Below, one piece after another: positions 6,276 to 11,161 of a stretch of 11,161 bases of DNA. Origin of the DNA: a bacterium. GTDB taxonomy: Bacteria; Patescibacteriota; Patescibacteriia; Buchananbacterales; UBA6539. The DNA lies in the NCBI GenBank assembly GCA_023246815.1, contig JAHFHR010000020.1, positions 1 to 11,161 of the forward strand. The letters run 5' to 3'. The position numbers and the translations under genes were made by a program. The notes beneath the pieces were generated by a model. That model was given only the letters and a program-made list of their open reading frames with translations. It did not search any database and was not told the origin of the DNA. The stretch's first letter is position 1, and every line of letters begins with the position of its first letter.

Positions 6276-7278
6276 TGCCGTACTGGGTAGCGTAGTAATT
6301 TTTATATTCGCCTGACTTAATATGTTGCCACCACTCCTGATTGTCCTGATACCACTGCACGGTTTTTGCTAAATACGTATCAAAATCATGTTGTGGCTCA
6401 TACCCCAACTCCCTCTTGGCTTTTGACCAATCAATAGCGTACCGTCGATCATGTCCCGGACGGTCTTTGACAAACTCAATCATGTCTTCACCTTTACCTA
6501 AAATTTTTAAAATCTTTTTTACCACTTCCAGATTATTGACGTCTTGGGTCATGCCTCCGATACAGTAAGTTTCACCAAGTGTTCCCTTGTTAATCATCAG
6601 ATCAATTGCTCGGCAGTGATCCTCAACGTATAACCATTCCCGAACATACAACCCATCTCCATACACTGGAATTTTTTTACCTTCCAGAATGTTGGTAATA
6701 GTCACTGGAATAAACTTTTCCGGAAACTGGTACGGGCCGAAATTATTAGCACAATTACTAATAATCGCGTCAATGCCATGCGTGTGAATGTACGCTCGTA
6801 CGAGATGATCAGAAGCCGCTTTTGACGCCGAGTATGGACTGCGTGGATCATATGGCGTTTGTTCATTGAATCTTTCTTTTGAGCCCAACGCTAGTGAACC
6901 AAATACCTCGTCGGTTGAAATATGATAAAATCTTAAATCAAAATCTTTTGCTGCTTCTAGTAGTACCTGCGTTCCCAATACATTGGTACGTACAAACTCA
7001 GATGAGTCTAAAATTGAACGATCAACATGACTTTCTGCAGCAAAGTTTACAATCACATCAACGTCTTTGGCAACTGTGCGCACGACATCATGATTAACTA
7101 TGTCGGCCCGAACCAGTTTATAATTTTTATTTCCCTCAATATCTTTTAAATTTTCCAAATTACCAGCATAGGTAATTTTGTCAAAGTTAATAATCTCATC
7201 TTGAGGATGAGTATGTAACCAATAACGGATAAAGTTTGAACCGATGAATCCGGCGCCGCCGGTGACTAAGAGCTTCAT
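6268..7278 (-). CDS. rfbB: dTDP-glucose 4,6-dehydratase (RmlB)
   Basis: The 336-residue protein is a full-length extended SDR enzyme that converts dTDP-glucose to dTDP-4-keto-6-deoxyglucose using bound NAD+, the second pathway step. The nucleotide-binding motif GGAGFIG is at 7-13. TYAGNLENL at 36-44 is a dehydratase hallmark, AAESHVDRS is at 80-88, and the catalytic Asp-Glu pair is in STDEVFG (121-127). The Tyr-x3-Lys is in YSASK (149-153), followed by NNFGPYQFPEKFIP, characteristic of RmlB. It overlaps the Nudix gene upstream by 4 nt (ATGA) and rfbD downstream by 8 nt, so it is the centre of a translationally coupled block. The product could feed other deoxysugars, but RmlD next door points to rhamnose. 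Confidence 0.95.
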   Translation of the reverse strand: MKLLVTGGAGFIGSNFIRYWLHTHPQDEIINFDKITYAGNLENLKDIEGNKNYKLVRADIVNHDVVRTVAKDVDVIVNFAAESHVDRSILDSSEFVRTNVLGTQVLLEAAKDFDLRFYHISTDEVFGSLALGSKERFNEQTPYDPRSPYSASKAASDHLVRAYIHTHGIDAIISNCANNFGPYQFPEKFIPVTITNILEGKKIPVYGDGLYVREWLYVEDHCRAIDLMINKGTLGETYCIGGMTQDVNNLEVVKKILKILGKGEDMIEFVKDRPGHDRRYAIDWSKAKRELGYEPQHDFDTYLAKTVQWYQDNQEWWQHIKSGEYKNYYATQYGNE

Positions 7279-7817
7279 AGATTAAGATACTTCTTAAGAA
7301 AATAAAAGGCAGTAACCATCGGGGATTCGAAGACTTTCTTTTCGTCAATCATCTGCTCCACCTGTCTTAAAGAGAACTTCTTTGTAATCATATCAATTTC
7401 TCCTTCTTCTAGACTCGCCGTACCAACAGTAAGGTCTTCAGCAAAAAAGATGTAAAAACCTTTGTTAGTAAGGCCATGATCGACTTGACAATGTTTAAAT
7501 TTCTTCCATTTTTTTGCGGTAAGGCCAGTTTCTTCAAAAAGTTCTCGTTTAGCCGCCTGCAAAGCAGTTTCCCCTTTATCAATATACCCAGCTGGGAATT
7601 CCCAAGAATTTTTTTCTATAGTGTACCGCCATAAGCGCACAAGGTATGTATACTTTTTATTCTTTGTAATCGGTACAACTAAGACATAATCATTTTGTTG
7701 AACGAAGTAATACTCACCATGACTACCGCTGGGCTTAATAACCTTGTCTCCCCTGACCTTCCAATAGGGATTTTCATGGACCACCTTTTTACTCAATGTC
7801 TGCCATGGACGTTTCAT
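7275..7817 (-). CDS. Nudix hydrolase, ADP-ribose/NDP-sugar pyrophosphatase-like
   Basis: The 180-residue protein carries a complete Nudix box, G-x5-E-x7-REUxEExGU, at residues 77-99 (G77, E83, R91, E92, E95, E96, G98), which binds the catalytic divalent metal. The preceding context (LVRLWRYTIEKNSWEFPAGYID) resembles the ADP-ribose/ADP-sugar diphosphatase branch rather than MutT. Such enzymes cleave nucleoside diphosphates linked to a sugar or other group. Its position between a HIT gene and rfbB, joined by 4-nt ATGA overlaps on both sides, suggests a linked role in nucleotide or nucleotide-sugar turnover. The exact substrate is not readable from sequence. An AGG four bases before the ATG may help initiation. 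Confidence 0.88.
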   Translation of the reverse strand: MKRPWQTLSKKVVHENPYWKVRGDKVIKPSGSHGEYYFVQQNDYVLVVPITKNKKYTYLVRLWRYTIEKNSWEFPAGYIDKGETALQAAKRELFEETGLTAKKWKKFKHCQVDHGLTNKGFYIFFAEDLTVGTASLEEGEIDMITKKFSLRQVEQMIDEKKVFESPMVTAFYFLKKYLNL

Positions 7818-8206
7818 ACAGCCTGTTTAATCTTTTCAGCATACTGCTCAAGTTCTCCTTCTCCATACTGTTTGGTCGGCCACCAGTTGGCTAAACCATC
7901 GTTGGTAAACCGTGGCACCAAGTGTACGTGGAAATGCGGAACTTCTACACCAACCACTGACACCGCGACAAAGTCTGCATCTAGTCCCTGCTGTATCGCT
8001 GACATTAAAACTTTAGCTTTAGTAAAAATATAAGCGATTAAGTCATCAGGTGTATCAACCATCATCTGGTGATGAGTTTTGGGGATCAAAAGCACGTGGC
8101 CTTTATTTACTGGATTGATATCAAGAAATGCCAGTGCTTCGTCGTCTTCGTAGACTTTAGCACTCGGTATCTCTCCCCTAACAATTTTACAGAATATACA
8201 ATCCAT
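7814..8206 (-). CDS. HIT-family nucleotide hydrolase/transferase (HINT-like)
   Basis: The 130-residue protein has the family signature His-x-His-x-His in PHFHVHLVPR (H91, H93, H95); the central histidine region forms the nucleotidyl intermediate. The N-terminus MDCIFCKIVRGEIPSAKVYEDD and the segment AFLDINPVNKGHVLLIPKTHH are typical of HINT/HIT proteins, including the C3/C6 pair often seen there. Members hydrolyse nucleoside phosphoramidates or dinucleotides. The usual Asn-Gly-x3-Gly-Gln before the His triad is replaced by AVSVVGVEV, so substrate handling may differ. Its stop overlaps the Nudix start (ATGA). The start codon lies 8 nt from the end of a composite palindromic repeat, and only a weak AAGATG precedes it. 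Confidence 0.9.
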   Translation of the reverse strand: MDCIFCKIVRGEIPSAKVYEDDEALAFLDINPVNKGHVLLIPKTHHQMMVDTPDDLIAYIFTKAKVLMSAIQQGLDADFVAVSVVGVEVPHFHVHLVPRFTNDGLANWWPTKQYGEGELEQYAEKIKQAV

Positions 8207-8214
8207 ATCATCTT

Positions 8215-8307
8215 GTCATTCTGAGTAAAGCGAAGAATCTCATGTCTCCGAGATCCCTGCCTGCCGGCAGGCAGGCTTCGCCCCGCTTTGGCGGGGTTCA
8301 GGATGAC
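8215..8307. repeat. Composite palindromic repeat, copy C (between RmlC-like gene and HIT gene)
   Basis: The left half is an unfilled unit: GTCATTCTGAG, TAAAGC, GAAGAATCTC (8215-8241). The right half, read on the minus strand, is GTCATCCTGAA, then the palindrome CCCCGC/GCGGGG around a 4-nt loop (8281-8296), CGAAG, then a perfect 20-bp palindrome (8256-8275, CCTGCCTGCC followed by its complement), then GATCTC. The 20-bp palindrome therefore splits the conserved GAAG/GATCTC arm, as an insertion would. The element lies between the RmlC-like stop (8 nt away) and the HIT start (8 nt away). Confidence 0.85.
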
Positions 8308-8315
8308 AATATTAT

Positions 8316-8765
8316 TTATTCAATCACAAACGGTGAGTCAGGTAGAATCTCCCAACGAATCTCATCAACCTCTTCTTTTTTGCCTACCCCTTTATACAAT
8401 CCACTTGGTAAATTAACGGTAAACCCCGGGGTATCAGAAATACATTTATATCCATGGACAACTCCGGGTGGAATGATCACTGAGTATGGATCATCCCCGC
8501 CCAAGTCATGGGTTTCCAGTACACGATAGTGTGGTGCGCCTTCCCGATTATCCCATAGATAGAGACGATAGTGTCCGACCACAAAAGTAAAAAAATCAAA
8601 CTGGTGCACATGCTCATGCGGTCCACGAACAACTCCCGGTTTGGTTTTAGAAAGATACCCCATCGCTGAACGAAAGTCAGTTTCATCACTGCGGTAGATT
8701 TCCGCCAACCAACCTCGGTGATCAGTGAATTTCTCTAATTTTTTGATTATCACGCCATCAATCAT
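8316..8765 (-). CDS. RmlC-like cupin (dTDP-4-dehydrorhamnose 3,5-epimerase family), short variant
   Basis: The 149-residue protein resembles RmlC-type sugar-nucleotide epimerases: FTDHRGWLAEIY at 13-24, RGPHEHVHQ at 47-55 (the RGxH position holds the catalytic base His in RmlC, here H50), and IPPGVVHGY at 98-106. It would supply the epimerase otherwise missing from this rml set. However, it is shorter than the usual approximately 180 residues. The region where RmlC carries its catalytic Tyr (LYK-type motif after the HG) reads PGFTVNLPSGLYKG, so the acid residue is uncertain, and the C-terminal W-D-P/W-P segment is not evident. A related cupin with another function, such as a ketoisomerase or non-catalytic protein, is possible. 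It is followed by a composite palindromic repeat, and the 64-residue membrane protein gene ends 22 nt upstream. Confidence 0.7.
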   Translation of the reverse strand: MIDGVIIKKLEKFTDHRGWLAEIYRSDETDFRSAMGYLSKTKPGVVRGPHEHVHQFDFFTFVVGHYRLYLWDNREGAPHYRVLETHDLGGDDPYSVIIPPGVVHGYKCISDTPGFTVNLPSGLYKGVGKKEEVDEIRWEILPDSPFVIE

Positions 8766-8787
8766 ATGGTGACAAGAACGCTAATGA

Positions 8788-8982
8788 TCAATAATCAATC
8801 GTTGAAATAATACCTGAAATAACAGCAATAATCAAGAGCCAGATCGGATTAAACCAACTGGTAACAAACCCTGGAATTACAATCTCAACTACCAATAGAA
8901 TACCAAACACAAACGCGCTAATGCGGAATAAAACGCTGCACAGCTGATGAAGAGTGCCCGATTTTTTTGTAAAAAATTTCAT
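8788..8982 (-). CDS. Small two-helix membrane protein of unknown function
   Basis: This 64-residue protein has a basic start (MKFFTKKSG) and two hydrophobic stretches at about 17-36 (LFRISAFVFGILLVVEIVIP) and about 42-60 (WFNPIWLLIIAVISGIIS). No family is recognised. Its ATG follows the stop codon of the upstream gene by only 2 nt, arguing that it is real and translationally coupled. It sits between an extracytoplasmic protein and the RmlC-like enzyme. It may be a small accessory protein of the glycosyltransferase complex, but that is only an inference from position. Confidence 0.6.
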   Translation of the reverse strand: MKFFTKKSGTLHQLCSVLFRISAFVFGILLVVEIVIPGFVTSWFNPIWLLIIAVISGIISTIDY

Positions 8983-8984
8983 AT

Positions 8985-9509
8985 TTATTGTAAGAGCAAT
9001 ACCCGAATTTCACTAATCTGCAACTCACCACGCTCCCCTACTTGATCAGGCTGTGTCGGCTCTAGCTCAAGCAAAAATCGGCGGAAATTTTTTTGTTCAT
9101 ACACCCAGCTCAGGTCAACATCAAACACCGCTTTTTTTGAGCCATCGCTAAGGGTGCGAACGACCATGGGCGCAATGACCTGATAATTAAACCCGGGCGC
9201 GGTCTGGCCGCCGAGGCCGGTCAGTGTTTGCCCCTGCTCAGTGTACGTAATAAAAATTTGAGCGCGGTGGTACCACGGTAACGTTCGTACATTAAAATAG
9301 ACCGGCCCTTCAAATACTTGCTGATACCCATTCGCCAGATGTACTCGTGATGGTGGCCCAAGACTGGAGATCTGCGGCGTATCATGGCCAAGTTCCATAG
9401 TAATGAACATTTGACCATAAAACGGATAGTTAACCAGCCCGAGCCAACCGGACAGCGCAAGAGCGGCGGCGGACAGTAGATAAGTGAAGATTCTAACTTT
9501 TTTATTCAT
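8985..9509 (-). CDS. Membrane-anchored extracytoplasmic protein of unknown function, downstream of glycosyltransferase
   Basis: The protein has 174 residues from the ATG at 9509. I chose this start because it has the best Shine-Dalgarno in the window (GAGGA, 7-nt spacing). It also begins a classic anchor: MNKKVRIF followed by a hydrophobic segment at about 9-25 (YLLSAAALALSGWLGLV). The open frame extends to 9674, but that extension is arginine- and cysteine-rich, overlaps the glycosyltransferase gene and lacks such support. The body (SRVHLANGYQQVFEGPVYFNVRTLPWY, GLGGQTAPGFNYQVI, FRRFLLELEPTQ, ISEIRVLLLQ) is strand-rich and looks like a compact beta-domain. No known family is claimed. It lies 28 nt after the glycosyltransferase, so it is probably a partner protein of that enzyme. 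Confidence 0.72.
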   Translation of the reverse strand: MNKKVRIFTYLLSAAALALSGWLGLVNYPFYGQMFITMELGHDTPQISSLGPPSRVHLANGYQQVFEGPVYFNVRTLPWYHRAQIFITYTEQGQTLTGLGGQTAPGFNYQVIAPMVVRTLSDGSKKAVFDVDLSWVYEQKNFRRFLLELEPTQPDQVGERGELQISEIRVLLLQ

Positions 9510-9516
9510 ACAAATA

Positions 9517-9521
9517 TCCTC
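9517..9521 (-). promoter_or_regulatory. Shine-Dalgarno sequence deciding the start at 9509
   Basis: GAGGA on the minus strand lies 7 nt before the ATG at 9509, a textbook spacing. It is the only clear Shine-Dalgarno sequence at any start in the window, and supports the shorter 174-residue protein over the longer open frame. Confidence 0.65.
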
Positions 9522-9537
9522 ACAGTTCCTCATGACA

Positions 9538-11121
9538 CTACAATGGCTCCTTCTTTGCAACTTTATACAACACCTCTTGCCCAATATGTAGCACCTCCGA
9601 AAGTACCAGACCAGACTCAAACTCAAGTACTGGCTCCGGTCCAAGCGCATAGTAGTACACCGGCACCTGACCAACGATATTAGACAACAAACCGGTCAAA
9701 TGAGTATTCACTGACAGCGCTTCAAAGGTATGAATCACCTTTCGCTCAGGAAATAAGACTTTATCTTTACGTACCGTAACAATCACTGATTCAGGTTCAG
9801 TCGTATCATTAATCACTGCTGCTGCTTGTATATACGACAGGATACGTTCTTTCACCGGGAAAATACTGTCCGGTTTTTGGTACAGCACCACCTGCGCTGA
9901 CAAATATCCAAACACCGTAAGCAGAGCTACTATCCCAGCAATCTGCCAGCGAGGCCTGAGCATTTTAGCGATAAACAAAATACCGGTCGCGACAAACGGC
10001 AATGCCAATAAAAACATGGGGATCCAATAGCGTACGTATGAGATGCCAAGGGTGTTTAAATGCAACGTTAATTTGTCAGTAAACTCCCAACTACCATAGT
10101 AAGCCGACAGCCATGCATACACCACTAAACTCAGTCCTATATACCCCCAGACTTCATGCTTCTGCCGATGGCGCATCAGATAGGCCACCAGCCCCAACAG
10201 ACTGAGCAGTGATACCCACCACAGTCGCGACACAAAGTGAATCCAGAGGTTACTCACGATGAGGCGCGGATGAAATCCAAAGGGTAGTAGCAACGATTGC
10301 ACCACCTCGCAGGTCTGGCAGCTACCGGACGTTTCAGATTGAAACTGGCTGTACCCAGAAGACAAAAAATCACCATACAATTGCTGCTGCTGAAAAAAGA
10401 TCGGCAGAAGTGCCAGCAAACTGACCGCTAGAAGCACCACCACTTGAACCGGATTAGTCTTGTGCCGCAAATAAAAAAAGCTGGCGACATAGACACAACC
10501 AATCCAGATGGCTTCGGAAGGTCGAATCGCTATTGCGATACCAAGGAGCAGTCCGGCAACGATAATTTCCCACCATTTTATTTTTTCCGAACGGAAAAGA
10601 AAATATAAACTAAATAAAATGAACGAAATAAATACCACATTGGGTAACATTGAAGTGACCGAGTAGTACCACCAAGCCGGATGCAGCAACATCAGCAAAC
10701 TTGCGATCAAAGCAACCTGTTCGTCAAAAATTCTTTTGATAATGGTATAAAAAGCACCAACCGCGAGCATCGCAAGAACCGGGGTGAAGTAAATCAAGGC
10801 ATGGGTGGTAAACACTTTTGCCAATAGACCATAAAGTACAATCATGCCCAAAAAACTGCCTGGCACTATCGCGCCATCATCGCGAACATTGAAGCTGCGA
10901 GGATGGATTTGATTACCCACCAGCTCATTCAAAGGTTCCGCAATGACCAAGTCCCCGGTAGTTGCAAACTGTTTTGACCAAAAATAGTTGGCCGTCTCAT
11001 CGGGCCAGTCAAACCGGTGCTCTACGGCGACTCCCGATACCAACGGTGTTACCAGCCAAAAATTCACTACTAAAAAAATAATGCTGGCGACTCCAAGTAT
11101 AGCACGGTGTGCAAGTATCAT
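9538..11121 (-). CDS. Polytopic GT-C type glycosyltransferase (dolichyl-phosphate-mannose/ArnT-like, GT39-like)
   Basis: The 527-residue protein has roughly ten to eleven hydrophobic segments, from about residue 9 to about 410, then an approximately 115-residue soluble C-terminal domain. The first extracytoplasmic loop carries the acidic pair in FDWPDETANYF (D41, E42), which in GT-C enzymes marks the active site that uses a lipid-linked sugar donor. AIAIRPSEAIW (R200) and SYVRYWIP (361-367) also fit the family. An extracytoplasmic loop has Cys-x2-Cys (C268, C271), possibly redox-active or structural. Donor sugar and acceptor cannot be inferred from sequence; an envelope glycan or glycoprotein is likely, given the rml genes downstream. 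It starts the minus-strand cluster. Its ATG is very close to a strong -10, implying a near-leaderless transcript. Confidence 0.8.
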   Translation of the reverse strand: MILAHRAILGVASIIFLVVNFWLVTPLVSGVAVEHRFDWPDETANYFWSKQFATTGDLVIAEPLNELVGNQIHPRSFNVRDDGAIVPGSFLGMIVLYGLLAKVFTTHALIYFTPVLAMLAVGAFYTIIKRIFDEQVALIASLLMLLHPAWWYYSVTSMLPNVVFISFILFSLYFLFRSEKIKWWEIIVAGLLLGIAIAIRPSEAIWIGCVYVASFFYLRHKTNPVQVVVLLAVSLLALLPIFFQQQQLYGDFLSSGYSQFQSETSGSCQTCEVVQSLLLPFGFHPRLIVSNLWIHFVSRLWWVSLLSLLGLVAYLMRHRQKHEVWGYIGLSLVVYAWLSAYYGSWEFTDKLTLHLNTLGISYVRYWIPMFLLALPFVATGILFIAKMLRPRWQIAGIVALLTVFGYLSAQVVLYQKPDSIFPVKERILSYIQAAAVINDTTEPESVIVTVRKDKVLFPERKVIHTFEALSVNTHLTGLLSNIVGQVPVYYYALGPEPVLEFESGLVLSEVLHIGQEVLYKVAKKEPL

Positions 11122-11130
11122 AGTTTTACT

Positions 11131-11161
11131 ATTATAGCAAAAAAAGTCTCTTCTGTGTTAA
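11131..11161 (-). promoter_or_regulatory. Strong extended -10 promoter for the glycosyltransferase-rml cluster
   Basis: On the minus strand TGC-TATAAT (11139-11131) is a perfect -10 with an extended TGn. TTAACA (11161-11156, 5 of 6 to the -35 consensus) lies at a long 19-bp spacing at the window edge. Predicted transcription start is about 11124, leaving only about 3 nt before the ATG at 11121, hence a leaderless or near-leaderless mRNA. Confidence 0.6.

Noticed and set aside
6879..8033. Plus-strand frames over rfbB, Nudix and HIT genes (6879-7097, 7695-8033)
   Set aside because: Antisense to well-supported enzymes with intact catalytic motifs.
3181..8307. CRISPR array
   Set aside because: Only three copies, kilobases apart, with variable internal palindromes and no spacers or cas genes.
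8242..8529. Plus-strand frame starting in repeat copy C, with peptide LPAGRQAS
   Set aside because: The peptide is the translated 20-bp palindrome, and the rest is antisense to the RmlC-like gene.
8477..8689. Second minus-strand frame inside the RmlC-like gene
   Set aside because: Out-of-frame overlap with the cupin, which has family motifs.
9221..9460. Alternative minus-strand frame within the 174-residue protein gene
   Set aside because: Out of frame with a signal-anchored protein and without recognisable features.
9510..9674. N-terminal extension of the 174-residue protein back to 9674
   Set aside because: The extension overlaps the glycosyltransferase coding region and is rich in Arg and Cys. 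The ATG at 9509 has a Shine-Dalgarno and a signal-anchor.

Overview
The window looks like chromosomal DNA of a Patescibacteria/CPR-type bacterium. This is an inference from four things: a PEGA-domain protein with a divergent MurA, a short-form RmlA and compact operons joined by 4-8 nt overlaps, start codons mostly without a Shine-Dalgarno sequence, and intergenic repeats carrying GC-rich palindromes of a kind I associate with such genomes. No rRNA, tRNA, CRISPR array or transposase is visible, and no gene-free stretch exceeds 300 bases.

Left part (1-3110): two minus-strand cell-envelope genes, a MurA-like enolpyruvyl transferase followed 15 nt later by an S41 C-terminal processing peptidase that runs off the left edge. 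They are divergent from a plus-strand PEGA/beta-propeller-like membrane protein. The 75-bp gap holds two candidate promoters whose predicted start points nearly coincide.

Right part (3257-11121): ten minus-strand genes in a row, read right to left. They are a GT-C type membrane glycosyltransferase, a membrane-anchored extracytoplasmic protein, a 64-residue two-helix membrane protein, an RmlC-like cupin, a HIT hydrolase, a Nudix hydrolase, RmlB, RmlD, an AT-rich membrane-anchored protein of unknown function, and RmlA. Together they give a nearly complete dTDP-L-rhamnose (or related deoxysugar) pathway: RmlA activates glucose-1-phosphate, RmlB dehydrates it, the RmlC-like protein would epimerise and RmlD would reduce. 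The glycosyltransferase set upstream probably places sugars on an envelope acceptor, though its donor and acceptor cannot be read from sequence. HIT-Nudix-RmlB-RmlD form a tightly coupled block.

The most unusual element is a family of composite palindromic repeats at 3181-3249, 5343-5427 and 8215-8307. Each is two head-to-head copies of a short unit carrying variable GC-rich palindromes, and each begins only 2-8 nt after the stop codon of an rml gene (RmlA, RmlD, RmlC-like).
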